From Dermatophagoides farinae (taxonomy: Eukaryota > Arthropoda > Arachnida > Sarcoptiformes > Pyroglyphidae): 64,000 nucleotides of DNA. The stretch lies in NCBI RefSeq assembly GCF_024713945.1, contig NC_134682.1, positions 3,417,001 to 3,481,000 of the forward strand, written 5' to 3'. The position numbers and the translations under genes are program-made. Position 1 is the stretch's first letter, and each line of letters starts with the position of its first letter. Shown one piece after another: positions 24,424 to 36,559 of the stretch. Below the pieces are notes generated by a model. It saw only the letters and a program-made list of their open reading frames with translations, was not told the origin of the DNA and did no database searches.

Positions 24424-26516
24424 TTTTTCTATGTTTTTTTTTTATTTAGATGAAAAAAAATATATTCAGATTCCTGCAAGGAAGAACAAATTATCAAGGT
24501 TATCAAGTTTTTTTTTCTTCAAAAATTTAAAATGGACACACACACACACAGAGACAAACACACGAAGAGACAGTGTCGATTGAATGATGATCGATACCAA
24601 AAATAAATCTTCGATTAAATAGTTTTTGCAATGTTTTTTTTTGCAATTATATGTGATGATGAATGGTGATGGTAGTGGTGTATGACCAAGTTGGAATTTT
24701 TTTTTATTTATTTACCATAAGAAAAACAAACAAACAAACAAAATGAACGTATACGCGTTTTATCGATATGCGACAGAAAATGATGGCAAGAAATCAATCA
24801 TTGATTCAGATTCAGATTAATCGAAGATAAAATCGTCTTCGCGAAAAGCGGACAATACAAATCCCTCCAATGTTCATTGATTGTATCATCATCATCATCA
24901 CCAAACATCATAAGTTTTATTCAGATCAGGCCATAATTTTTTTTTTCGTACGTATGATTCCAGTGATTGGAGAAATTCTTTTTTCTCTGTTTTTCATTCA
25001 TTATAGATCATTTAATATTCTTAATCGTACTACTACAACTACTACTAATACTATTTTTGGAATTTATTCAAATGAAAAAAAAGCAAAAAAACAAAACAAA
25101 CAACACTAATCAATCATCAATATCATTGAATCTGATGTTGCCAATCATGAGAGAATGAGATCAAAGTTCATGAAAATACCATCATCAAATAAACAGTGTT
25201 TGATTGAGTGAGTGAGTGAGAGATAAAAATAAGCGAATTTCCGATCACATCATTATAATTATCATTTTTTTTTTTGATTTTTTGATTTTATGGTTTAATG
25301 ATACGATTTTTTTTTGTCTGGTAGTCCAAACCATAATGATAATAAATCGAGATTGTTCTGGAAAAATTAAAAGTTAAATCTGTGAAAAATTTTGTTAAGA
25401 ATTTTGTCAAATTTTTTTTTTTTTTTTTTTTTTGCAAATCCGAATCGAACATTATAAACATCTTTTTGAATCGAACAAGTCAGTTTTGATATGTCGTAAA
25501 AAACATAAATACATACAATACACACAACGTGATATTGAGGACAATCACCTTTTTGTGGATTTTCAATCATTTTTTGTTGTTGTTGTTTTGTTTCTTATAT
25601 GTAATTATACGATGATGTTTCAGCTAGATTCATCAATAATGAATTGTATTCAATGGCGGCGAGGTGGGGAGGGGGGAAGAAGAGAAAATTTTGTCGAAAG
25701 ATGATAGAGAAACATGAAAATAAAATACAAGAGCTAATAATGATTATCATCAAGTGAATAAGCGATCCATTTGGAACGAATTAGTGCGTGTGTTTATGTG
25801 AAATCAGGATACTCTTATTTTTGTTGATTTGATTGATTCAAAAAATAAAAACATGCTACACATATAAATAAATATATATTACAAGGCTACAAGGTCGACA
25901 AATTTTTTTCTTTTTCATTTTTTTTGATTATCCAATATCAACGACGACAACAACAACAACACAAACACTGTATATATGAAAGGATACAGTATTTTTTCTA
26001 GATTAATCAACACAAAAATCACATTTGTTGAAGAAAAATAAAATGTTGAAATTGATGTTATTTTCGAAGAAAAAAGATAATTATTTTCAAAAGAAAATAG
26101 AGAACATTTCCATTATCATCAATATTTATTTGACCATCAATTTATTATGATAATGTTTTTTTTTCTCTCGTATTCAAGAGAGAGAGAGAGGGGGGCGGAA
26201 AATTCGACCGTTCAACACAAAATTAATGAAAAAAAAAAGAAAGAAAAAGATTACCATTATCATATCCACATTTTGTATTTTGTTTAATTTTTTTCTGGGG
26301 AAAAAAATGTTTTTTGAAGTTTGTGATTAAACACAGAAAAAAAAATTTATTTGTCGATGATGGAATAATGAAGAGACATTGAATTTGTTCGTTTGTTTGT
26401 TGTCGTTGTTCACAAATTTTTGAACATTTTTTTTTTGGTTATATTTCCATATGGTTGATTTATGGGGTTTTTCTATCGACGAAACCATCGCCAATCAATA
26501 ATAATTATCGGACAAA
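24424..26516. other. Intergenic region between divergent PAICS and FATP-A
   Basis: About 2.1 kb that should contain the 5' ends and promoters of both genes. It holds CA runs, a GTGA repeat near 25207-25220, GA-rich patches near 26185 and poly(T), but no supportable coding sequence. The PAICS-proximal part has an exact TATCGATA word. Confidence 0.5.
24761..24768. promoter_or_regulatory. DRE-like palindrome TATCGATA upstream of PAICS
   Basis: Exact match to the core of the insect DNA-replication-related element bound by DREF, 338 nt upstream of the PAICS start codon. In flies this element marks promoters of proliferation and housekeeping genes. Whether mites use it is not known to me. Confidence 0.3.
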
Positions 26517-28820
26517 ATGTTCAAAATGGCCGAAATAATTGGATTGATAAGAAAATTACCAAAACTATTCTTTATTATGATATTTCGTGATCTCGTGTAA
26601 GTTTGTTTTTTTTTTTTTTTTTTGCTGATTCCTGTGTGTTTTTATTGTTTTTTTTTTGTTGATATTTAATTCCATTGTGTTTGTGTGTTATTTTAGGTGT
26701 GCAATATTATTTTTCACATTTCAAATACGTATTCGATGGATCATACGTAGAAATCGTGTTTTGGTCAAATATTTTGATTATAATGTTCGCCGTCATCCAA
26801 ACAAAACGGCCATCAATTATAATGGTGAATGTTTTACATTTCAAAATGTTTATGATCTTGCACAGAAAATATCCAATTGGATCGAAGAATCATTACAACT
26901 TGGCCATGATGATGAATGGGAACGATGTAATAGTCCTAAACAAACCGGTGATGATGATTTTCCATTGAATCGTGAAGCAAAAATTTATCGAAAATTCGAA
27001 AATAATGCACGTTGTACACAGATTGGTCTTATGTTTGGTAATATACCGGAATTGGCAAGTTTCATAATCGGTATTGCACGTGTTCGTTGTTCAGCCGTAT
27101 TGTTCAACACAAATAATCGTCGTGATCTATTATTGAATGCATTTCATGCAACAAATTGTAAAGTGTTTATTTTTGAATCAAAATTTCTTTCAGCTATACA
27201 AGAAATAGCTCCACAACTGCCCGATATTCGATTTTTTATGTATGATCGAAATGAATCGAAAAATATTCTTATTGATCCCCATTATAATGGTATAAGTCGT
27301 CAGGATTTAGAATCCAAATATGAAGATCCAAAATGTCAAAAATTTGCTGCCATCTTGAATGCTTATCCAATAACAATGGTTAAAAAAAATTATCCATATA
27401 AAATGTCCGATATGATACAATTTATGTTCACATCCGGTACAACCGGTGGTAATATTAAATGTGTACCTGTGGACAATATACGTTATATTGGTGGAAATCT
27501 TTCACATGAATTAGTATTCGGTTTTCGTCATTCGGATCATTTTTATGTTTGTCTACCTTGTTATCATGCATTTGCCGGTGTTATTGGCTTGAGTACGATA
27601 TTCATCACTGGTAATACGATTACATTGGCTGATAAATTTTCAGCATCAAAATTTTGGAATGATTGTCGTATAAATCAATGTACAGTAAGTATATTTATCT
27701 ATTCATTATCATAATCAGCATTTAACCAATGAAATTTTTTAATTTTATTCAATTATTATTGATTAGATTGCGTTATATATTGGTGAAATATGTCGATATC
27801 TTCTAGCACAACCGGAACATTCGGATGATCAACGCCATTCATTACGAATGATGTTTGGTCTTGGCCTAAATAAAGAACATTGGATTAAAATACGTAAACG
27901 TTTTAATATACCAAAAATTGCTGAATATTATGGATCAAGTGAAGGAAATATTCTTATTGGTATGATGATGATGATGATGATTTGAAATCAAAAAATTCGA
28001 AAAAAAAATTTTCTTCATTTCATTTTTCAAAAAAGCCAATCATCAAAACGTACCTGGTTCATGTGGTTTCATTCCATATTATTATGGTCCATTACTTTAT
28101 ACATTGTGGCCATGTCATATAATTAAAGTGGATCCAATTACATTGGAATTGGTTCGTGATTCAAAAACCGGTCTATGCAAAATGGCACGTAATGGTGATC
28201 TAGGTATGATGGTCGGTGAAATACGTAAAGGACAAATTTTCACCGAATATCTTGGATATACATCTGCGAAAGAATCTACTAAAAAATTAATACGAAATGT
28301 TCGACAACATGGTGATTTTGTTTTCATTTCTGGTGATCTAATGGAAATGGATTTTTATGGTAATCTTTATTTTAAAGATCGTACCGGTGATACATATCGT
28401 TGGAAAGGTGAAAATGTTTCCACAACAGAAATTGAATCAATTATAACACAATTTATTAATCATCAAGACTGTATTGTTTATGGTGTCATTGTTCCTGGTC
28501 ATGAAGGCCGATGTGGAATGTTAGCCATCAATAGTAATAATAATGAAAATAATCATCAGATTAATCTAGATTCTTTATATGAATTTATGAAAAATCGTAT
28601 ACCCGAATATGCTATACCAAAATTCATACGATTCACACGAAAAATTCAATTGACTAGTACACAAAAATATATTAAATATCCATTACGTGAACAAGGTATC
28701 GATCTAAATCGATTAACTGATGATGATCAAATATATTATTTTGATCGTATCAAAGAAAAATATCATCCAATGAATCATGACGTCTATGATAAAATAATCA
28801 ATGGTTTCATACAATTCTAA
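26517..28820 (+). CDS. FATP-A: fatty-acid transport protein / acyl-CoA synthetase (derived group)
   Basis: Four exons: 26517-26596, 26697-27684, 27767-27959 and 28036-28820; 681 residues. This is the first gene of a five-gene array. The family (FATP/SLC27, ANL superfamily) activates long and very long fatty acids to CoA thioesters via an acyl-AMP intermediate at membranes, which drives uptake. A hydrophobic/basic N-terminus is followed by HPNKTAINYNGECFTF. The P-loop at about 272-281 reads TSGTTGGNIK, one residue longer than the usual TSGTTGxPK. Next come PCYHAFAG, DKFSASKFW, EYYGSSEGN and the FATP signature YFKDRTGDTYRWKGENVST (about 531-549). An extra hydrophilic segment (about residues 90-125) precedes IGLMFGNIPE. 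A candidate AATAAA lies at 28932-28937. The frame is intact across all introns, so the gene looks functional. Substrate specificity cannot be read from sequence. Confidence 0.9.
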
Positions 28821-31800
28821 ATGAATGAATGAATTTGATTATTTCAAAAACAAGAAAAATCTATCATTTCATCATCATCATCATCATTATCATAAACATT
28901 GAATTATTGATTGTTGAGATTATAATTCATCAATAAATCATTTCAAACATCAAAATAGTTCAACATAAAAACAAGTTTTTTTTTGATTTCTTCCTCCACA
29001 CCCATACAACAACAACTCGGTGACATTTGACATTTTCATTTTCGATTCATATTTTATTCTATTAAATTATAATTTCCAGATTTTTTTTTTATCTGTAGAA
29101 AAAATACCAAATGAGATTATTTGAATAATAATAAAATGAAAAAAAAATAATTTGCAAAAAAATCTTTGAATCTTTTACATTGAAATTATTGATTTGTTTC
29201 ATTTTAGATGATCTGATTTTTTTCAAACTTTTTTTTGATACAAAAAAAAATTATCAGAAATAGCTGTTTCACATGTCAAAATCATCAATATCCAATCGTC
29301 AAAACAACAACAACAACAATTAAAAAAATTAATGAGAACAAAAAACACATATTGTCCCGGCGATAATATTTGAAATGAAATGAGAAAAAAAAAGATTCAT
29401 TTTTTCGAATGATAATGTTTGTACATTATTTGTGTTTTAGGATACAATTTTAATCAAATATGAAGACAATCATGGGAAAAGAAGCCAAAAAAAAATGAAT
29501 ATAAATTTAAGAAGATTGGAATTTTTTCCTAACGTCGAAATTTGTCATTAATTACATTTCATTCAATCATCATATAACATTCCGAACGACAATTCATGTT
29601 TATTTATTGAAAAATTATGGAACGAATAAGTGAACAAATTAAATATTTTTTCAAACTTGTTTATTTAACGTTTGTTCGTGATTTAAGGTATGTCTGTCTG
29701 TTTTTTTTTCACGGTTATGAAATTTATATTAAGTAATTTTTCTCTACCGTTAAAAAAAATCCTTTTTTTATAGGTTTTTTGCAGTGATTATTAGACTTTT
29801 ACTTCGTCTGAAATGGAGTAATCAAGCGGTGGTCACTTGTTTCGATAAGGCTTGTCGTAAAAATCCTATGCGTACGGCAATCATTTATCAAGGACGTGAT
29901 TATTCATTTCAAGAGATTGAAAATTTAGCCAATAAAATATCCAATTGGTTTGAACAATGTCTTCATTTAGGTTGTGATGATGAATATGAAAAACAACAGC
30001 AAATCAAACAACGTGAAGAAGAAATGCAGCAACAACAAGGACAAGAGAATGAGAATTTATCACCAAATGTTATGAATTTAATTCGTCGACATCAAAATTC
30101 GATTAAAATTGGTCTAATGTTTGGTAATGTACCAGAATTTGCTAGTTTTCTGATCGGTATTGGCCGTGTAAGATGCGCATCTGTTCTATTCAATTTTAAT
30201 CATCGAAGTGATCTGCTTGTCAATGCATTTGAAGCATCAAATTGTAAAATATTTATTTTTGAATCCAAATATTTATCCGCAATAAAAGAGATTGCAACAC
30301 GGCTACCAGATGGCATTCGTTTAATAATGTATGATCGTAATATCATCAATCAAAATAATGATGGTACGACTTCATCAAAACATGGACTAAATCTTGATTA
30401 CAAAGGATTTACACGTGAAGATCTTATCAATGATAATATCGTTGAAGCGGATGAAAAATTTTCCCAGTTACTCGATTCATATCCGGTTACTAGTGTTCAA
30501 AAGAATTACCCATATAAAATTAATGATATTTTTTCCTATATATTTACATCTGGTACAACTGGTGGTAAAATTAAAGCTGCAGCAGTGAATAATTATCGAT
30601 TCTTGGGTATCAATTATTTGATGGATTTGTCATTTGGTTTGAAAACCAGTGATAATTTTTATGTTTGTGTGCCAATATATCATGGAATGGGTGCTGGTAT
30701 GGGTATTGGTTCAACATTAGTAAATGGTAATATAACAACATTGGTGGAAAAATTTTCGGCATCAAAATTTTGGAAAGATTGTTATGAAAATAAATGTACA
30801 GTAAGTGTATTCTTTATACTGTAAAATGATTGTTGTACATGGATTAAGTAAAATTTTCTCAATTTTTTTAGGCTGCTCTTTATATTGGTGAATTATGTCG
30901 AATATTATTAGCACGACCACCGGGTGAATATGATCGTAAACATATGGTTAAAAAATTTATTGGTGTCAGTATGAATAAAAAGATTTGGACCAAATTTATT
31001 GAACGATTCGGGATTCAAGATGTTCATGAATATTATGGTTCTACTGAAGGAAATGCCATTCTTTGTAAGTAACAATTTTTGTTGTTGTTCATATGAGATT
31101 TTGATTCATTTTTTTAAAGTTAATCTAATGCAAGTACCTGGAGCATGTGGATTTTTACCATATTATTATGAAAAAATTATGCGTCTATTTTATCCGATAC
31201 AATTTTTAAAAGTTGATCCAGATACTAAAGAATTAGTACGTGATCAAAATGGATTATGTATAACGGCTAAACCTGGTGAAACAGGAATGTTGGTTGGTGT
31301 TATACGACAAAATGTTCAAAGTTCACATTTTCTTGGCTATTCATCTGTGAAAGAATCATCGAAAAAATTAATAAAAAACGTACGACAAAAAGGTGATTAT
31401 GCATTTGTTTCTGGTGACTTAATGGAAATGGATTGTGATGGTAATCTTTATTTCAAAGATCGTACTGGTGATACTTTTCGTTGGAAAGGTGAAAATGTAT
31501 CGACAACAGAAGTCGAAACGATTATTTCACAATTTATTGATCATAAAGATTGTGTTGTATATGGTGTAGCCCTACCCGGTTATCCAGGTCGTTGTGGTAT
31601 GGTATCATTAACTGATCGTAATCTGGATCTCGAAAAATTTTATGATTGGATGAAAACACGTGCTCCTCAATATGCTATACCGAAATTTATACGATTCGTT
31701 GATCAAATCGAAACAACAACTACACATAAATATATTAAATATTCATTGCGTAATGATGGTATCGATCTTGATCGATTGAAATCAAATGAACAAATCTATT

Positions 31801-31883
31801 ATTTTGACCGTGATAATCAACGTTATCAATTGATGGATAAAGATGCTTATGAAAAAATTATTAATGGTACGATACGGTTTTAG
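28821..31883. repeat. Tandem duplication unit 1 (spacer plus FATP-B)
   Basis: The FATP-A to FATP-B spacer and FATP-B form a unit repeated directly in the next 3.06 kb. Both spacers begin with nearly the same sequence after a stop codon (GAATGAATTTGATTATTTC in the first copy). They continue in parallel through the same poly(T)/TTATCAG landmarks and end with matching leader sequence (CATTCCGAACGACAATTCATG) before the next ATG. Confidence 0.85.
29617..31883 (+). CDS. FATP-B: fatty-acid transport protein / acyl-CoA synthetase (derived group)
   Basis: Four exons: 29617-29687, 29774-30800, 30872-31064 and 31120-31883; 684 residues. Intron positions and phases (2, 0, 1) match FATP-A. The P-loop at about 282-291 reads TSGTTGGKIK, again one residue longer than canonical. 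The equivalent of the YHxxAG segment is YHGMGAG. The SSEGN-type motif is EYYGSTEGN, and the family signature YFKDRTGDTFRWKGENVST is intact. The N-terminal insertion is Glu/Gln-rich (QREEEMQQQQ) and ends before IGLMFGNVPE. Protein and introns are very similar to FATP-C, so the pair is a recent duplication. A candidate AATAAA lies at 32020-32025. Function is as for the family: esterification of fatty acids to CoA coupled to uptake. A binding or regulatory role instead of catalysis cannot be excluded because of the P-loop change. Confidence 0.9.
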
Positions 31884-34800
31884 ATGAAGGAATGAATTTG
31901 ATTATTTCGAAAACATGAAAAATTTATCATTTCATCATCATTATCATAAACATTGAATTATTAACTTCGATCACAATTTATCATAAATCTTTTCAAACAT
32001 CAAAGACCAACTGTAATCCAATAAAAACCCATTTTTTATTTCATCCTCCACACCCATACACATTTGACATTTTTCCTTTTGATTTATATTTTATTCTATT
32101 AAATTATAACTTTCAGACTTTTTTATCTGTAGAAAAATACCCAATGACATTATTTGAATAATAAAAATGAAAAAACAATTTAATTTGAAAAAAATCTTCG
32201 TATCTTTATCATTGAAATTATCGATTTGTTTCATTTTAGATGATCTGATTTTTTCAATCTTTTTTTCGATATAAAAAAACATTATCAGAAATAGCTGATT
32301 TAAATATCGACAAGCATCATAATGAATTAGTTATCAAAATCATCAACATCCAATTGCCAAAGCAAAAAAAAAAAATTTTAATGAGAACACAAAAAATACA
32401 TATTGTTCCGGTGATAATATGTCGAATAAAATAAGGAACAAAGATTCCTTTTTTTGAACGATAAATGTATGTTCATACATTATTTTTATTTTAGGGTACA
32501 AATTTACCCAAAAATAAAGACAGTCTTGCGAAAAGAAGCAAAAAAATTGATTATAAATATAAGCAAATTGGAATTTTTCCCTTTGCCAAAATTTGTCATT
32601 AATTTAATTCATTTCACTGTATCATCATATAACATTCCGAACGACAATTCATGTTCATTTATTGAAAAATTATGAAACAAATACTTGAACAAATTAAATA
32701 TTTTTTCTCACTTGTTTATTTAACGTTTGTTCGTGATTTAAGGTATGTTTGTCTATGTTTTTTTTTCTCGGTTATGAAATTTATGTTAAATAATTTTTCT
32801 GGACCATTAAAAAAATCTTTTTTTTATAGGGCTCTTGTAATTCTTATTAGAATTTTATTTCGTCTGAAATGGATGACATGGACTAACCAAACGGTGGTCA
32901 CTTGTTTTGATAATGTTTGCCGTCAAAATCCTACGCGTACGGCAATCATTTATCAAGGACGTGGTTATTCATTTCAAGAGATTGAAAATTTAGCCAATAA
33001 AATATCCAATTGGTTTGAACAATGTCTTCAATTAGGTTGTGATGATGAATATGAAAAACAACAACAAATCAAACAACGTGAAGAAGAAATGCAGCAACAA
33101 CAAGAACAACAGAATGAAAATTTATCACCAAATGTTTTGAATTTAATTCGTCGACATCGAAATTCGATTAAAATTGGTCTAATGTTTAGTAATGTACCAG
33201 AATTTGCTAGTTTTTTGATCGGTATTGGCCGTGTACGATGCGCATCTGTTCTATTCAATTTTAATCATCGAAATGATCTACTTATCAATGCATTTGAAGC
33301 ATCAAATTGTAAAATATTTATTTTTGAATCCAAATATTTACCCGCATTAAAAGAGATTGCAACAAGGCTACCAGATGGCATTCGTTTCATAATGTATGAT
33401 CGTAATATCATCAATCAAAATAATGATGATGGTACGACTTCATCAAAACATGGACTAAATCTTGATTACAAAGGATTTACACGTGAAGATCTTATCAATG
33501 ATAATATCGTTGAAGCGGATGAAAAATTTTCCCAGTTACTCGATTCATATCCGGTTACTAGTGTACGAAAGAATTACCCATATAAAATGAGTGATATATT
33601 TTCATATATATTTACATCTGGTACAACTGGTGGTAAAATTAAAGCTGCAGCAATGAATAATTATCGATTCTTGGCTATCGATTATTTGTTGGCTATACCA
33701 TTTGGTTTGAAAACCAGTGATAATATTTATGTTTGTGTACCAACATATCATGGACTGGGTGGTGTTATGGGTATTGGTTCAACATTAGTAAATGGTAATA
33801 CAACAACATTGGTAGAAAAATTTTCGGCATCAAAATTTTGGAAAGATTGTTATGAAAATAAATGTACAGTAAGTGTATTCTTTATGCTGTAAAATGAATT
33901 AAGTAAAATTTTCTCTTATTTTTTTAGGCCGTCATCTACATTGGTGAATTATGTCGAATATTATTAGCACGACCACCGGGTGAATATGATCGTAAACATA
34001 TGGTTAAAAAATTTATGGGTGTCGGTATGAATGGTACAGTTTGGACAAAATTTGTTGAACGATTTGGTATTCAAGATATTTATGAATATTATGGTTCTAC
34101 CGAAGGAAATACCGCTCTTTGTAAGTAACAATTTTTTTGTTGTTGTTCATATGAGATTTTGATTCATTTTTTTAAAGTTAATCTAATGCAAGTACCTGGA
34201 GCATGTGGATTTTTACCATATTATTATGGTAAAATTATGCGTCTATTTTATCCGATACATTTTTTAAAAGTTGATCCAGATACTAAAGAATTAGTACGTG
34301 ATCAAAATGGATTATGTATAACGGCTAAACCTGGTGAAACAGGAATGTTGGTTGGTGTTATACGACAAAATGTTCAAAGTTCACATTTTCTTGGCTATTC
34401 ATCTGTGAAAGAATCATCGAAAAAATTAATAAAAAACGTACGACAAAATGGTGATTATGCATTTGTTTCTGGTGACTTATTGGAAATGGATTGGGATGGT
34501 AATCTGTATTTCAAAGATCGTACTGGTGATACTTTTCGTTGGAAAGGTGAAAATGTATCGACAACAGAAATCGAAACAATTATTTCACAATTTATTGATC
34601 ATAAAGATTGTGTTGTATATGGTGTAGCCATACCCGGTTATGCAGGCCGCTGTGGTATGGCAGCATTAACTGATCGTAATCTGGATCTCGAAAAATTATA
34701 TAATTGGATAAAAACACGTGCACCTGAATATGCTATACCGAAATTTATACGATTTGTTGATCAAATCGAAACAACAACTACACATAAATATATTAAATAT

Positions 34801-34941
34801 TCATTACGTAATGATGGTATCGATCTTGATCGATTGAAACCAAATGAACAAATCTATTATTTTGACCGCGATAATCAACGTTATCAATTGATGGATAAAA
34901 ATGTTTATGAAAAAATTATTAATGGTACTATACGATTTTAA
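31884..34941. repeat. Tandem duplication unit 2 (spacer plus FATP-C)
   Basis: Second copy of the spacer-plus-gene unit, in direct orientation right after the first. Differences in the spacer are mainly substitutions and small indels in poly(A)/poly(T) and repeat tracts; the coding parts are closer still. Confidence 0.85.
32672..34941 (+). CDS. FATP-C: fatty-acid transport protein / acyl-CoA synthetase (derived group)
   Basis: Four exons: 32672-32742, 32830-33868, 33928-34120 and 34178-34941; 688 residues. It is a close copy of FATP-B in exons, introns and leader. The introduced differences keep the frame, e.g. a small insertion around KWMTWTNQTV near residue 40 and one extra Asp in NQNNDDGTTS. 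The P-loop at about 286-295 is TSGTTGGKIK; the next segment is YHGLGGVMG; EYYGSTEGN and YFKDRTGDTFRWKGENVST are intact. Intron 2 is about 12 nt shorter than its FATP-B partner. The intact frame argues that both copies are retained as genes. Confidence 0.9.
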
Positions 34942-36559
34942 AATGATCCAAAGGAAAAAATTTCCATTAAATGTTTACCATTTGTTTATGATAACAATAA
35001 TCATTGGTTCGGAAAAACAATAATGTTTATATTAATTTTTACAATTTTACGAACATGTATTCATTCAATCAATTAGTTATTTACAAAATTCAATGATAAT
35101 TTTTTTTCCAACTCCACTCATGTCTAATTTTTTTTCTCTTTCTTTCTTTTTTTTTGGTAAAATGTTAATGATGATGTTCATCATCATCGTATTTTAATTG
35201 CCCATGGCAATCCGTTGTATCCGATACGAATATTTTTCTTTATTATCCGGGAAAAAAACATCAAACAACAACAACATCACATAAACTAGAAGCAAGTTCA
35301 AATATTTTTTTTTCTACTTGTGTTCTTTATTTGAGAGACAACACACACACACGCACACATGATTTAATTTTTTGTTGCCCAAATGACCATGTGTAAAGAT
35401 TTTTGTTCCATCTTATTTTTTTTTTTCGTTTCCTAAGCTGATTATACATGTGTGTGTTGTGCTCACACATAGAGAGAAAGAGAAAGAGAGCTTGATTTGA
35501 CCGTCGCCCCTTGACTTCCTTTCTTCTTCTTCTTTCGTGATCCGTTTTTTTTCTAATCGATCTATCGATTTATCAATCGGATCTTGGATACTTTCGTTGC
35601 TTATCTCTATCTGTATGTGTGTGTGTGTGTTTGTGTTTGTGTGGACAATCGATCATAAAAAATTTAATCATCGTCTTTGATTATTTCCGTTATCATTCTT
35701 CAAGAAAACAAAAAGACAGACAAATATTCATTTCATCTTGTTATCCAATGCTAGTCATCAACCTAAACCTAAATTATTTTATCATCAGCAAAAAAAAAAT
35801 TTCCTCTTGTTCCATTTCTCAAATGTTCACATGGTTGATAATGATTCCAATTAATGATTCGATTCAATTTCAATTGATTGATTGAAAATAGGTTGAAAAT
35901 AAACCATGTTTTTCTGTAATCATTTTTGTGATAAAACAATTCAATGAATTAAATTCTCAATTGATTTGTTAACATTTGTGTGTCCCAATTTTTTTTTTTT
36001 TTTTGTTCTCTTGAAAAACAAATTTTTATCACATGATTCGATAAAAATGATGATGATAATGATTGATTTTCTTTTTCGTTTTTATTACCATGAAAATGAA
36101 ATAAAAATATGAATTTCATATATTTTTTTTACCTGGTTCAGTGATTGTTTTCCTATTTTCGTTTCATTTTTTTAAAAATTTTCCTTTTCAACCATATATT
36201 TTTTATTATTAAAATTGAATTTACATACAATAATTATAGCCAATTTTCATTTAAATTTTTTTTGTTTTGTTCATCATTTATTTCCTCAAAAAATATGCGA
36301 ACAACAAATAATCACAGTAAAAAAAAAACAAGAATGTGGTGATCAAAACATCCTTTAACTGTGAAATCAAATGTATTTTTATAAGTTGTGTAATTGACGT
36401 ATTCAATGACGTTATTCATTTTTGATAACAAAAAAATAAAAATAAAACAACAACAACAAAAATTCTTCAAGTGGAAATCCCAAATTTTATTTTTTGTTCA
36501 AATCTCATCACCTCAACCCATATTCGTTGTTAATTATTTCGCCATTCGACAACATAAAA
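34942..36559. other. Spacer between FATP-C and FATP-D
   Basis: 1.6 kb of A+T-rich DNA with CA/TG and GA runs and poly(T). It does not obviously continue the 3 kb duplication unit beyond the FATP-C stop. I see no supportable gene. Confidence 0.5.

Noticed and set aside
26517-34941. Firefly luciferase-like or short/medium-chain acyl-CoA synthetase identity for the array
   Set aside because: All five have the FATP/VLACS signature RTGDTxRWKGEN, which luciferases and ACS short/medium enzymes lack.
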